64,000 bases of DNA from Hyparrhenia diplandra (GCA_015847255.1 JADLZK010001918.1:186001-250000), one strand, 5' to 3'; shown: positions 35,630-46,634, counted from the stretch's first letter. The notes: a model not told the origin generated them from the letters alone. Numbers and translations: made by a program.

Positions 35630-36170
35630 AATCAGTACTATGAAGAACTAAAACATGACCAAGACAAGAGCAAGGACGAGGAGTTATGGCAATCGTTGAG
35701 ATTTTAGTCCAATCTCGTCAGCTCAAAATTAGAATTCGGAGGCACCAGGAACATCAAACATACATTGTTTCTTCCACATTCTAGTTAAAGTATTATCATG
35801 GAAGGTACAACAGTCCGTAGATGAAACAAAGCTCAGCAATGGCCTCCCTAAATGATGTTGGGCCGGTATAATTTTGGAGGACTACTTTTTATTCCTTCTT
35901 TCTCTTCTTCCCCCTGTTGTTTGCACAGGGGCAGTGTTGAGTTGTACAGTTGTGTTTTTGGTTGTACCTTTTTTTTTTTCCTTTATATCGTCTAATAAAA
36001 AATCAACGGCAAAGCTTTTGTCGTTCCTTCAAAAAAAAAACATTGTGGAGCACCATTGGTTGTTGCAGATTAACAGAGGAAGAAGTGTCAAGAGATTGCT
36101 AGAATTAAACCTCACAAGTTTTGCAACTTCAAACTTTCATTGAGTGGTGGCAGAAGAACCTCTAGTAGAC
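35630..36170 (+). ncRNA. 21-PHAS unit S (class-4 site 35730-35751)
   Basis: The site TAGAATTCGGAGGCACCAGG then AA matches the miR2118 complement at 18 of 22 positions, with a strong seed side. Predicted cleavage is between 35741 and 35742. The context AGGCACCAGGAACATCAAAC is identical in unit T. A LINE tail (35880-36042) interrupts the downstream part 138 nt after the predicted cut. Confidence 0.62.
35880..36042 (+). mobile_element. Short 5'-truncated LINE 3' end in unit S
   Basis: The insert resembles plant LINE 3' UTRs (GTTGTACC, TTTATATCGTCTAATAAAAA) and ends in an A run. It is flanked by ATTTTGGAG (35871-35879) and ATTGTGGAG (36043-36051), a target duplication with one mismatch. The paralogous unit T has the uninterrupted sequence near 60930. 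Confidence 0.65.
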
Positions 36171-36469
36171 ACTGGATTCTGTCGTGTGTCAATGTTTACC
36201 ATCTACAAAAGTGAGAAAGGACTCAAGGGAGGGGCAAGAGAAGAGTACAAGTAAGGGACAACAAACTGTGGAACGGAAGAACAGATGAGGGATGGAATGG
36301 GTGAGAATGAGGGAGACAGATAATGGTAAGGAGTGAATGACAGACCAAATGATTACCATTCTTTGATATTTAGAAAGTATAGATCTTATGATATAATATT
36401 TTTGGTGTTACAGTTCAAATGTAATGAAGAAAATAAAACAAATTATGTACTAATTGATTGGAAGCTCAG

Positions 36470-36800
36470 TGAGTCATCTACATATTCACACTTGAAGTCC
36501 CCACATTTGATACATTAAGGTCTAAACATTTTCTCAGCATCACACCATGTTATGTCCCTTACAGGCGCTTTTAGCAAATTGGAGATGGCGCATAACTAGC
36601 ATTGCTTCTTTTCAGTAGATCCATATATATAGCTACACCAGGAAAAGGCTTAAGCTGGTGCCTAGCAAAACCATTATAGAAGACAGAGACACCGGGAAAA
36701 CAGAGGATTCGACCCAGCACTTTGAAGCTGCTTGGTTAAATAAATTTCCACGAGCCGCCGCCACCAACTGTGCTAGTGTACAAATCATGCTAGATTGTGG
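36470..36800 (+). ncRNA. 21-PHAS unit V (class-5 site 36677-36698)
   Basis: The site TAGAAGACAGAGACACCGGG then AA encodes EDRDTGKTE in the P-loop frame. Predicted cleavage is between 36688 and 36689. The promoter is uncertain; a CATATATATA at about 36622 is too close to serve a usual leader. It is paralogous to 37090-37440 and 41380-41480. Confidence 0.52.
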
Positions 36801-37089
36801 GTAAAGCTTTCTATGATGCTTGCTAGTATAAGGGTAAACATCTTGCCTATGTTTTGCCTATGTGTGGCGCCAACAGAAGTTTTGCAGCTTTGAACTTTAA
36901 CAGAGTGCTCGACGAAGAACCTCTACTAGAACTTGGACTCCTGTCGTGTGTCAATGTTTGCCATCTACAAAAGTGACGACTTCGAGTGAGGGGCAACAGG
37001 AGAGGGCCTAAGGGACAAGAAACTGTGGAACATAAGAACACTTGAGGGAAGGAAGAACATGCATAAAAAAATGCAAATAAATGAAGTAC

Positions 37090-37440
37090 TAAATGATTGA
37101 AAGCTCTATGACTCGTCTACATATATATTCACACTTGAACTCCACACATTTAATACTTTAAGGTCTAAACGTTTGCTAAGCATCACTTAGATTGAAACTT
37201 GGATTCCATGTTATGTCACTTTCAGGCGCTTTTCACAAATGGGAGATGGTGCATAGCTAGCATTGATCATTTTTGGTAGATCTTCATAGCTAGCCTAGGA
37301 AAAGGCTTAAGATGGTGCCTACTACAATAGAAGATTTAACCCAGCACTATGGAGCTGCTCTACTAAATTTTCATCAGCTGCGCACGTCACCAATTGACAA
37401 GTCATGCTAGTTGGTGGGTAAAGCTTCTTGAGTAGTGAAC
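37090..37440 (+). pseudogene. Decayed PHAS unit V' with its site deleted
   Basis: It parallels unit V over CACACTTGAA, GGCGCTTTT, GGAGATGG.GCATA.CTAGCATTG, AGGAAAAGGCTTAAG and GGTGCCTA. Where V has the 22-nt site, V' jumps from ATAGAAG to ATTTAACCCAGCACTATGGA. About 22-25 bases are missing, which removes exactly the trigger. Confidence 0.55.
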
Positions 37441-37639
37441 CTTGCATGAGCACTTACCAAAGCACACGAGAGCACATCTTGCCCAAACCTTGTATGTTCA
37501 TCGGACGCCGCAAAGAATGCAGTGATCAATATGTGCTAGCTACACATCAAAAGCGTGTCTAAGTGATGGTTTGAAAGCATTAAGGATCTCCATGCAAATT
37601 AAGCGTGACCTTAGGTCCGAGGCAACTTGCCCGGCTTGG

Positions 37640-37683
37640 GTAAGCTAAAATAACCACCGCGGTTAAGTTTTTGTGTAGTAGTG
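37640..37683. mobile_element. Possible CACTA right terminus
   Basis: CCACCGCGGTTAAGTTTTTG then TGTAGTAGTG looks like a CACTA end with a subterminal repeat. No matching left end or target duplication was found. Confidence 0.3.
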
Positions 37684-37993
37684 CTGCGTTGCATGTTCAA
37701 ACTTTTTTTACCTTAACAAGTTTACGTGCGCACGATAATCTTGAATGAATAGTCATTTTCTTATCGTGCGGCTGTTCTACTAGCTAGTACTACAAGCTTG
37801 GGTCCTTGGCATCCTAACTAGGTTATCACCAATTGAATCCATCAAATGAAAAAAAACAGTTAATGTGTTGTGCAGTAGTTTAATACAGAAGATCCACGTG
37901 AAGATAATTCAATAAATAAGAAATAATAGCTCCAAGTAATGCACATCAGAACGTTGCGGTTGTATTCAGTTACTGTGCATATATCTATGTTAA

Positions 37994-38003
37994 TGTATAA
38001 ATA
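37994..38003 (+). promoter_or_regulatory. TATA-like box of PHAS unit M
   Basis: TGTATAAATA, about 253 bp before the site. The class-2 leader TTAGAGTTGTGCGTTTCAGG follows about 20 bp downstream and is repeated in N, O and P. Confidence 0.45.
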
Positions 38004-38024
38004 ATAGCTCGAAATAATGTTAGA

Positions 38025-38520
38025 GTTGTGCGTTTCAGGTCCCTTCCTTTATATTACATCCCAGGGCACGTTTATCTTCAGTACTAAGGTCATCAAATGC
38101 ATAGACAGGATAGAAAAGACATTAATGTTGAAAACTAGAGTACATATAAGAGGATGGCAAGGGCAGTAGTAATTCTACTCACACATGCAGTCGTCAAAGG
38201 TAGTAACAAAGAGCGAACACCTATATACAGAATCATGTGTGTGGCATTGGAATTGGTGGCATCTGGAGACCATGGCTGGATCCTAACTTGTTCTATCTAG
38301 CTTGTTAACCATGGATCACTACGAAACGCGCATATGCCACCTTGACATCAAGTATGTGCCATCGATCGTGGAGCAGGAACGGCACATTGCGAAAGCTGAT
38401 TCAAGTAAGAGTGTAGTTCATGTTTCAACGATGACAAACTGCTTGTATTTGGCTATGAAGAACTTGGTGTGCTTGTTCTGGTACACTGAATTATAACACT
38501 TCTTGTCGTCACTTGTTAGA
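38025..38520 (+). ncRNA. 21-PHAS unit M (class-2 site 38247-38268)
   Basis: The site TTGGAATTGGTGGCATCTGG then AG has predicted cleavage between 38258 and 38259. It is followed by CCATGGCTGGATCCTAACTTG, shared with O and P. In the P-loop frame it encodes GIGGIW. Class-2 units have a longer leader than class 1. Confidence 0.7.
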
Positions 38521-39171
38521 TATTATGGAGGCTTAGTGAGGACTGTGACAGCCGGCTTAGTGAGGCTTAGTTCTGGTACACATGCTTGTCTAGCCGCATT
38601 CTTAGACAACGATGCTTAACACATGACTTTGGCAAACATGACTTTGGCAGTTTCACCATTTCCTCTAGCATGCCTGATTGCCTGACACATGCTTGTTTAG
38701 CCGCATTCTGATCCAACAAGCGGAGGAACCGGCCCTCACAAAGCCCAATTCATGGGGCTATCGGCATAGTAGAAACTAGAAACACCATTTCCTAGTAGAA
38801 ACCAATTGACAATAAATAACTCTTTGTTACTGGTGGTAGATGACTAATAAAAAATATTAATCAATCAAAGACTCCTTTGAAAAAAAAAAAAAAAAAGAAT
38901 CGATTTACTAGTGTGTTGAACAATGAAATTCTAACAGCTCATGTGTGAGCAACTTATGATCAAGGATTCGACGGTGCCACGAAATCCAAATCTCTTGAGA
39001 TGGGACAATGAAGGTGATTGCGAAGCACAAGATTATTTTGTCTTAATTGTTTGCAATAACTTAAGAATCACACAGCCGGGGAATTTAGTATTTTTTTATA
39101 TCAGTCACATCTAGCTAGTATACTACTAGCTTCTACTGTACTACTTCTATAGATCTAGGGTCCAGCTCTAT

Positions 39172-39179
39172 TATATAAG
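39172..39179 (+). promoter_or_regulatory. TATA box of PHAS unit F
   Basis: TATATAAG, 140 bp before the site, in CCAGCTCTATTATATAAGCA, almost identical to unit B. Confidence 0.65.
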
Positions 39180-39204
39180 CAATATGTGTCCCAACACATG
39201 TGAG

Positions 39205-39640
39205 CACCACCATCTCTTCCCTCTGGCTTTTTTCCTTCATCTTATTATTAGTTTTTTTCCTTCCACAAGTAATGGTGGCATGGGAAACACAAATTACAGT
39301 AATGTTTGCCATAGGAGTGGGGGGCAATGGGAGTAGTCTAGATGCAACAAAACCACTTGGCTGCTCAAATGTTTCGCCACACTTTACGCACAGTTGCTGT
39401 CACACTTTATATGTGTATTTCGGTTGTATCGTCTTTCCTCCTTGCTGCCTTTCCGCTCTTCTCAGTTTAGCGGGCACCTATCTCAACGTGCACAGACAAT
39501 GCAGAAGACCTCACAACCAACAAGACTCATAGCGGGGTTGTCATCGTCCCTGAACAACGTTAACGGTGATCAGTTAGCTTTTGCAACATCCTTGTGCAGG
39601 GGCACTCTGTTTTGAGAGCATTACAACAAATTCATCCATA
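39205..39640 (+). ncRNA. 21-PHAS unit F (miR2118 site 39312-39333)
   Basis: Class-1 site TAGGAGTGGGGGGCAATGGG then AG, with predicted cleavage between 39323 and 39324. The leader has GAGCACCACCATCTCTTCC and CTTCCACAAGTAATGGTGGC, as in other units. An ORF (39200-39532) runs through it and includes VMFAIGVGGNGSSLDA, but its start lies at or before the inferred transcript start. It is the first unit of the second 4.7-kb repeat copy. Confidence 0.75.
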
Positions 39641-40230
39641 AAAAGGACTCAATTTGATCATAATTTTGTTGCTTGTTAATCTTGAACCATGGGAACCGCT
39701 GTGCGTTTTCGATGGAGGCCATCCTAGTGCAGTGTGTTAGCTGTTGCTCAGGAAGAGCTGCAGCTATGCAGATGGGACTCGGGTTGTGTCTCATCAAGCT
39801 GCCCTAGAGCGCATCGGTAGCTAGCTAGGTGTGTCTGATGTTACTAGGCCTAGTTCAACGTCATGTGTGGTTCTATTCAAAAGCGCGTATGTTTCTTTGT
39901 AAAACAGTGAGTGTGTTTTGCTAAAAAAAAAATAGTGAGTGTGTTGAATTTGTATGGGTTATAAAACCCTTCTTTCTTCTTAATATAATGATCCTCCAAC
40001 AGGTTCAAGACCATGAAAAAAATATCCTCTATTAAAATAAATAGTTATTTTTTAAAAATAGTTTTAATCCATTCCTACACAATAATTGGGACATGGTATT
40101 TAGCAAATTTTTTTAGAAAATGGCTTATTCCAGCCATGTCATGCCTAGGCCCAAGGCTGCTGTGACATTGTATTTATTAGGACCATATACATAGTAATAA
40201 TAATAATGCCGCTCAATTCGGTCCTGACTT

Positions 40231-40238
40231 TATATACA
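40231..40238 (+). promoter_or_regulatory. TATA box of PHAS unit U
   Basis: TATATACA followed by CCCTTCACTTTC, matching unit S; 122 bp before the site. Confidence 0.5.
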
Positions 40239-40259
40239 CCCTTCACTTTCAGACACAAT

Positions 40260-40560
40260 CAAATCAGTACTCAACTATGAGAAACTATCTAGGTGCAGCA
40301 TAGGCATATGACGATGTGCCTAATTACTACAGTATGATGTAGCAGAGTCATTTGGGATTTAGAGGCGTCAGGATGCCAGTCACAAGTCATTGCAACTTCA
40401 CAAAGAGTAACATGTCGGAGGTGAGCCTAGTCACACTTTGAATGGGAGTTACTTCAATAGATTGCTTATAGACTAGGTGATGAGGACAAACTCCGTTCTC
40501 GAATTTGCCCAATCTTTCACGGCATAAGATAAGTGATAATATGACTTTCTGTATTTGATC
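40260..40560 (+). ncRNA. 21-PHAS unit U (class-4 site 40353-40374)
   Basis: The site TGGGATTTAGAGGCGTCAGG then AT has predicted cleavage between 40364 and 40365. The leader (AATCAAATCAGTACT.AACTATGA) matches S and T. It sits 4.6 kb after S, as expected for the tandem repeat. Confidence 0.55.
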
Positions 40561-41235
40561 TCCACGTCCTCCAATGGCACAGTTTAGTTGCGGATCAACT
40601 ATGGCAGCCAAAGGATCTATCATTATATATACTATTAATGATTTAACAAAAGTAACCGTATATTCTTGTAGTGGTTGTAAGTACATTTCTTTAATAGTAG
40701 CTATCGACCTCAATAGCTCATATGACCACCATATGTCTCAACTTTTCATACTGTATATTTACATACATCCAAACAGCTTAATAAACTCAATTACGAGACT
40801 GATGAAATATACCAAAAAGTCAGAATGCTAATAACTATGCATTGAGCTGAGGCTAGAAGCATCAATCTACTTATTATGCAAATTTCATTGTGTGGATTAG
40901 AAGTCCAAGACAAAATCAAAATAGGAGAGAACAGAGGAGCTGTTGCGCTACTACCTCATAAATGGTGAACCTGCTGAAGAAGTGCTACCTTTTGATTCAT
41001 AATTTTTGGGAGATCCATATTGTAGGCGCATATGTATTGATTGTTTTTTTGTTTGTTTCAACACTAATTTCTGTTTCCTCCATCTCCATTTTCATGCAAT
41101 GTCCTAGCTTGTGTTCCTTGCTTCCAACTTGACTTATCCATCCATCTGGCTTCCTAGATCCCTCACTCGCGTTGTCTTGTGTGTGCTACCAACCAAACCT
41201 CCAAAGTCCAAACATATGTTTTTGTGTAGATCTAT

Positions 41236-41315
41236 GTACGTAGAGCATTGCTAATTTTTCATGCAATGTCCTAGATCCCTCACTCACGTTGTACGTAGAG
41301 CATTGCTAATTTTTC
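41236..41315. repeat. Direct repeat, period 55 bp
   Basis: GTACGTAGAGCATTGCTAAT then TTTTC occurs at 41236 and 41291. The intervening ATGCAATGTCCTAG also occurs at about 41095. Confidence 0.8.
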
Positions 41316-41379
41316 TAACCCTTTCCCCTTTCGCAGTTAGCAGATTATTGGTTCATGTTTTTGTGTAGATCTATGTATT

Positions 41380-41480
41380 AATAACCAAGGACAGGACTTA
41401 AGATTGTCCGTCTGAAAAGTATTATAGGACTGAGATGCATAGGCTGAGCAGAGGATCCAACCCATTGAAGCCTGCTTGCT
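41380..41480 (+). pseudogene. Decayed PHAS site W0 (41425-41446)
   Basis: TAGGACTGAGATGCATAGGC then TG sits at the position homologous to the unit V site. It is flanked by GGACTTAAG..TGT.C.TCTGA and GCAGAGGATCCAACCCATTGAAGC. It matches the miR2118 complement at about 16 of 22 positions, but the seed side is poor. Spacing from V is 4748 bp. Confidence 0.4.
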
Positions 41481-41799
41481 ACTCAAAGCATCAAAACCGA
41501 GAAGCAGTCTTTGGAATAAAACATAAAAAATTCAATCCAAACCAAGAAGTTGTCTTTGGAATGCAACATATATATAGAGCACCTGGTCCAAACTATTCTG
41601 CTAGTTAAATTTTGTCATTAATTTCGTGATACCAATAATGGTGGACTATTGCAAACGTTTTAGGATTTATATACTCAAAATATTAAATGCATGAGCGGAT
41701 GCCTTAATAGAGCGAGTACTATTTGTGATACAAGTAACAGCCAAAGACAAAAAGACAAAAAAAAAAAAACTACAATAAATGCAGGAGATGCATTGTTAA

Positions 41800-42060
41800 T
41801 TGATGAGAAGCTCCATGACTCGTCTAAATATGTTGGCACCCACAGTTGATACTTCAAGTCTTGACATTTTCTCAGCTCATTTAGCTTGGAACTTGTTTCC
41901 CATGTCATGTCCCTTTCAGGATTTACTTGGCAACTGGAGATGGTGTATACGTAGCTAGCCTAGGAGATGGAGGCACTGGGAAAACAGAGCATCGGGCCTC
42001 AAAGCAACCAAGAGCACATCTTCTAGTTGAGGTCTAGATATTCAAGAGCATGGACCCTGG
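41800..42060 (+). ncRNA. 21-PHAS unit W (site 41961-41982 encoding a Walker A motif)
   Basis: The site TAGGAGATGGAGGCACTGGG then AA has a strong seed side, with predicted cleavage between 41972 and 41973. In frame it reads GDGGTGKTE, a complete P-loop (GxxGxGKT). The flanking frame (SLGDGGTGKTEHRASKQPRA) is open but shows no further NLR motif. Paralogous to V, V', W0 and X. Confidence 0.6.
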
Positions 42061-42865
42061 GGTGATATATCGTACAACACTGAGATGCCTGGGAAGGGTA
42101 CCTGTGGCCACGCATCTTCAGCACATGTTGCATGCACCAGTCAAAACACAGGCCAGTACATCTTCCTTGCCGAAGTCTCGGCACTACCATCACATCTTGT
42201 ACTCGGTGTGCCTGTTCTTCTATTAAATTGGTCTAAAACCTTGGTTCCCTAGCTCAGTTATCAACTACTCGAATCCATTCAAATTAAATAAAAATTAATT
42301 GATTTGTCATGCAGACTTACCTGACTATTTCCATGCAAAATTGGGTTTTTGGCGAATTGACCGTTCCCACTGTAGTTCTTTTATGGATGGGTGATAAACC
42401 AGAAAATGTAAACAGGGGACACAGGTGGTAGCATAAGTGGACAAATATAGACCGTGCTGTAATGGTTCAATTTCCTGTGGCATTACATTTCTGGTGGTAG
42501 TGGTTTTTCAGAAAAGTTTTTTTTTTCCCTAGAGCTGTAAGTCTTGGTGCACGGTGGCTAGGTGGAGTGCCCCTATGTTAGGGGTAGCCTTGTTGCTCTC
42601 TGTCTCTTTTCTTGTTTTCTTTCTTCGTCTTGGTGTGTGTGGATTATTTTATTTGGGATTTCTCTCTTTTCCTTCGAATAAATTATCTCACCAAAACTTT
42701 TGCTGAGAATTTGAGCAAAATAAAAAAAAAAAATCTGTCATGCAAACATGCAGTGGTTTAATATAACACTGAAGAAGTTATATGAAAATAATTCTAAATG
42801 CAGGAAATAATAGCTCCAACAACCAACGCACACCAGAGTTGCAGTTGTGGTATTCAGAAGGGGGC

Positions 42866-42873
42866 CTATATAT
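42866..42873 (+). promoter_or_regulatory. TATA-like box of PHAS unit N
   Basis: CTATATATG context followed by TGATGTTAGACTTTGCGTTTCAG; 271 bp before the site. Confidence 0.45.
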
Positions 42874-42899
42874 GTGATGTTAGACTTTGCGTTTCAGAT

Positions 42900-43350
42900 C
42901 CCTTCCATCCTAGGCAGCAGGTCCATCTATCTTCGACTACAGTAATAGGAGTAAACTCAAAGGCATAGATATCAGGATATATAGAAAATACATTATATTA
43001 CTATGGTGAAGGTGATGGGTACGTATACGAGCACGACAACGGGTTGTGATATAATTCTAGTCGTGCAATCGTTAGTCAATAGGATATAGAAGGTAGTAAG
43101 AGGGAACAAATGCATACAGAATCAAGTCGTGTGCCATTGGAATTGGTGGCATCAGGAGAGCCGGGCCGGACCCTGAGTTCTTCTGGCCAAGTCTAGTAAC
43201 ATACCAATGACGATCTAGAATGGGAACCTGAGCTATCAGAACTCAGGTCACGTCAGAACAAGAAACTTCTTGTGGTGCTCCAATCCACCATCCATGCATG
43301 CTGCAGCTAGGTCCCCACTCCGCTCAAACCAGCCATCACATACACATGGA
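42900..43350 (+). ncRNA. 21-PHAS unit N (class-2 site 43137-43158)
   Basis: The site TTGGAATTGGTGGCATCAGG then AG matches at 18 of 22 positions, with predicted cleavage between 43148 and 43149. It is open in the P-loop frame (CAIGIGGIRRAG). It lies 4890 bp after the M site, as expected for the higher-order repeat. Confidence 0.7.
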
Positions 43351-43371
43351 GATGCAGCAGATCCAAATTGA

Positions 43372-43940
43372 GCAGCAGTCTTTCGAAAAGAACATAATGA
43401 AAGTTGTCTTTGACATGGAACATATATAACAAAGCACCTGGAACATGATTTTTGTAGCTGAATTTCGTCATAAATCTTGTGATAGCATTACAGGTAGCTT
43501 GTTGCAAATGTTTCGGGATTTTTATACTAAAAAGAGTGAAATGCATGAGTGGCGCCATTAACAGAGGAAGTAATATTTGTGATATTTCTGATGGCAAGTA
43601 GTATTTGTGATATTAGTAACCGTTGAAAGACGAAGATACTGCATTAGATGTGGCGGATGCCTTATTTAATTGAACGGATGTACCATGACTCATCTATATA
43701 TGTTGGCATGCATCACTCACATTTGGTAGTTTCATGTCTCGAAATTTGCTCGGCATGCATCATTTAGCTTGGAACCTTTTTCCTGTGTCATGTCCCTTTC
43801 AATCTTTATTTCACAATTGGGAGGTAGTGTATACATGGAAAGCCAATTGTCTGAAAGCTGTACATGCTTAGGATAGCTAGAGAGTAGAGTACTCGCCCAC
43901 GATCGCCTGCTGGTCTCTCCGTCGCCTGTGCGGGCCCTAC
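43372..43940 (+). pseudogene. Decayed PHAS unit X (copy of W without a site)
   Basis: 43372-43835 parallels 41490-41955 closely (AGCAGTCTTT.G.AA, GAGTGAAATGCATGAG, TTTAGCTTGGAAC, GTGTATAC). Beyond this the sequence diverges and the W site is absent; only ACAATTGGGAGGTAGTG remains at about 43815. Confidence 0.5.
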
Positions 43941-44371
43941 AAGCTGGCTTAGGCCACATTGCAAGAAGATTTGGGTAAACTTGTAGTGGTGTGGCCGGAA
44001 CAGATGACCATCACCAAACGCACGGCTGTTCTTCTACTGATTAGGATTTAGTAATTCTAAAACCTTAGCACCCTGGCTCAGTTAACAATATGTCGCAAAA
44101 AAAGGCTCGGTTAACAATGAAGCAGTGGTGTTCCAAATTAAATAAAAGAAACAAAAGGTTGGTTGTGGAGTGGTTTAATAATACAGAACAAGTTACATGC
44201 ATGTGAATAAATTATAGCAGTGCGTACCCTGTGGTATTTACTATTCAACAATTCTACTTCCTCTCTGCCTGCCAAAAAAAGAACAACTATACTTTTTCGT
44301 AATGAAATGTGTACCCTGTGGTATGGTCAAGACAGAAAATCAAGGTATTCACTATTCAGAAGTTACATGCC

Positions 44372-44379
44372 TATATATA
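44372..44379 (+). promoter_or_regulatory. TATA-like box of PHAS unit O
   Basis: TATATATA followed by GGTAGACTTGTGCGTTCCA; 269 bp before the site. Confidence 0.45.
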
Positions 44380-44404
44380 CACACGATGGTAGACTTGTGC
44401 GTTC

Positions 44405-44900
44405 CAATTCCCTTGCACCCAGGATTCATATATATCTTCGGTTGTAAACTCAATCAAATAGACAACAGGATGTATACAGAAGGCATTTGTGTGTGGAAAA
44501 GTAGATGAGTACTTATACAAGCATGCATGACGAGGGGGATGTAATGTAATTCTAGTCGTGCAGTGTCGTCAAATCAAGAGGATACAAAGGTAGCAGCAAG
44601 AGGGACCGTAACACATACGGAATCATGCAATCATGTGTCATTGGAATTGGCGGCATCAGGAAATAAAGCATGGCTAGATCCTAACTTGTTATCGCAAAGT
44701 GCTTGGGAACTACCGGGGCTAGATAGCTAGGGAAGAACGCAGGTGCCATCAGAACAAGGAAGCTCTCTCATGTGTACGTACGGTGCACAGACAATTCAGT
44801 GGCAGCCTCGAAAGAACTGTGGTTCAGCACACAATGACAAACTTGTGAAACTACTATATATGTACGTAGCAGGATCATCTCCCTTGCATATTTCGTTCTA
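44405..44900 (+). ncRNA. 21-PHAS unit O (class-2 site 44641-44662)
   Basis: The site TTGGAATTGGCGGCATCAGG then AA is the best class-2 match, with a perfect GGCATCAGGAA seed side. Predicted cleavage is between 44652 and 44653. A 13-codon ORF (44625-44666, MQSCVIGIGGIRK) ends 4 nt after the site, so a translating ribosome would stop on it. Family knowledge: ribosome position relative to the site can influence phasiRNA production. Confidence 0.72.
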
Positions 44901-45655
44901 AATTTCTTGGCACTATGGTGTGCTCCTATCGATCCACCATGCATCCACATGCAAATCTCGGTCCCTCACACAACGAGACGCATGACAGGGGCATGCGCGA
45001 TCCACACGATGTAATGTCGGAGCACACCTTCTTATCACTCATGAGATCAAGACGCCTGTGCGCATGGACGATGACGGAAGACCGGGATCATGGACACCTG
45101 AGCGGAGCCGGCGCCACGGCACCACCCACCCCATCACTCGCACATGTACTCTTCTCTATTCCCTCAACCACACCATGTCCACTCGCATGGTACAGCCTTG
45201 CGTACTCTCAGGCATGCCGATGCAGCACAGCCATTCTGCGGTATGTTTCCATACCACACTACTGCTACGCACAAGCCACGTGCCCGGCCGCTTGTACTGG
45301 CCCCATGTAGGTTGCCTACCCCGGTGTCGTCCTTCCCAACTCTGGCGTGCCACTAGGGCCGTCTCACAAATTTCAAGCGCCCTTGAGTCAGTAAGACACT
45401 AAAGGCTCGCAATCTAATATTTTCATACGATGATTTAAGTATATAGTACTATTTGTATAAGAGATAACTTGCAGCATATATTTAGTTTGTGAAAAAATAA
45501 CAATACACAAAAGCAATATTGAATTCTTGAACTCCCAAGCCCTATCCCTAAAGCCCCTAAACCCCCTAAGCTATAATTAATAAACAGAAGTACTCTGTAC
45601 AATATATAACATGAACTACAATCAAATCCTATGAACTTTTCTCGGCGCCTAGGGT
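44901..45655. other. Spacer without a recognisable gene
   Basis: C-rich CA-biased sequence at about 44930-45330 gives overlapping ORFs in several frames (for example 44915-45310) with no domain. It is followed by AT-rich sequence with CCTAAA-like words at about 45540-45570. No gene is called. Confidence 0.4.
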
Positions 45656-46634
45656 TTCCTAGGCGACTCGAGTAGTGTCTACGCCGGCGATCCTGATCTC
45701 CCGTCTCTTCTCCGTCCACCCTCTCATCTCCTTCAGGTATCATGCCTGAAAGTGATCCCTGGTCTAGGTTCTACACCACTGGATCTGCACGATCCGCCGC
45801 CCCGAACCGCCCGGAGAATGAGGAAGTGGCGTCGGATCTGAGGAGAGGAGGTGGTGTACGAACTTGTTCTCCACGCCGCCGCCCAGCTCTCGGCTCCTGG
45901 ACACCGCCCGGCTCCTGGATCATCGCCGCTGCCGGCTCCTGGGCGCCGTGATCCGCAGCCCCACGTCGGCTCTCGGCTCTGGACGCGCCAGCTCCCCATC
46001 CCCGCCGCCTCCGGCGGCAGTATGCCGACGCTGGGGCAACAGAGGAGGTAGGAGGACGCGCCCGCATCGCGTCCACCTCTTGGCGCCCACCACCGGGAGA
46101 TCCCGCGCGCCGAGGGTAGAGGAGGGTCGGGCGGTGTGGATCGGGCGCCGAGGAGAGGATGGCCGGCGGCGTGGTTCGGCGCCGGGGGAGTTCAGGACCG
46201 GCGGGGTGGTTCGGGTGCCGGGGAGAGAAGTTCCGGTTGGTTTTGGCGCTGGGAGAGAAGTGTCGGGAAGAGAGGAATAGAGTGAAGGAAACCCTAGTTT
46301 CCTATATTTATACCACGGATGGTTATCGGGCCGCGCCATGGGCATTTGGGCCTCTGTATGTTCTGTGACGGGCCTTTTTAAGATGCCCGCCACGGAAAGA
46401 TTTTTTGCGTGGCGGGCACCTGCCTTACGCGACGCCACGCGCAATTTTATTTTGCGCGTGGCGTGCGTGTTAAGGTGCCCCGCCCGCGAAAAAAATCTTT
46501 CCCGTGACGGGTAAAAACGCCCGCGTGCGTAAAAAACTGGGCGTGGCGGGGTATTTTTGCGTGACGGGCACAAAAAGTGCCCGCCCGCGGAAAAGATTTT
46601 GCAAGTGCTCGCAAAAATCATTTCATTACTAGTG
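45656..46634. mobile_element. CACTA right portion (end at 46634), left end unresolved
   Basis: Inverted CGTGGCGGG/CCCGCCACG repeats at 46370-46600 end in TTTCATTACTAGTG, the same terminus type as the element ending at 48499. The GC-rich interior (about 45720-46290) has ORFs on both strands without domains. I found no left terminal repeat, so the left boundary is a guess based on composition. Confidence 0.6.

Noticed and set aside
36622..36632. CATATATATA as the TATA box of unit V
   Set aside because: Only about 55 bp before the site, much closer than in any other unit.
39200..39532. 110-codon ORF with a hydrophobic N-terminus at unit F, like a secreted peptide
   Set aside because: Its ATG is at or before the inferred transcript start, the hydrophobic stretch comes from the T-rich leader, and paralogues do not keep the whole frame.
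41961..41990. NLR resistance gene because of the GDGGTGKTE motif
   Set aside because: No kinase-2, RNBS, GLPL or LRR motifs are seen nearby on either strand, and the motif coincides with the 22-nt site.
42075..42100. GAGATGCCTGGGAAGG as another trigger site
   Set aside because: Needs a gap in the seed region and has no matching paralogous position.
45390..45410. CACTAAAGGCTCGC as left end of the CACTA ending at 46634
   Set aside because: Does not match the right terminus (CACTAGTAATGAAATG) and the flanking trinucleotides do not fit CAA.
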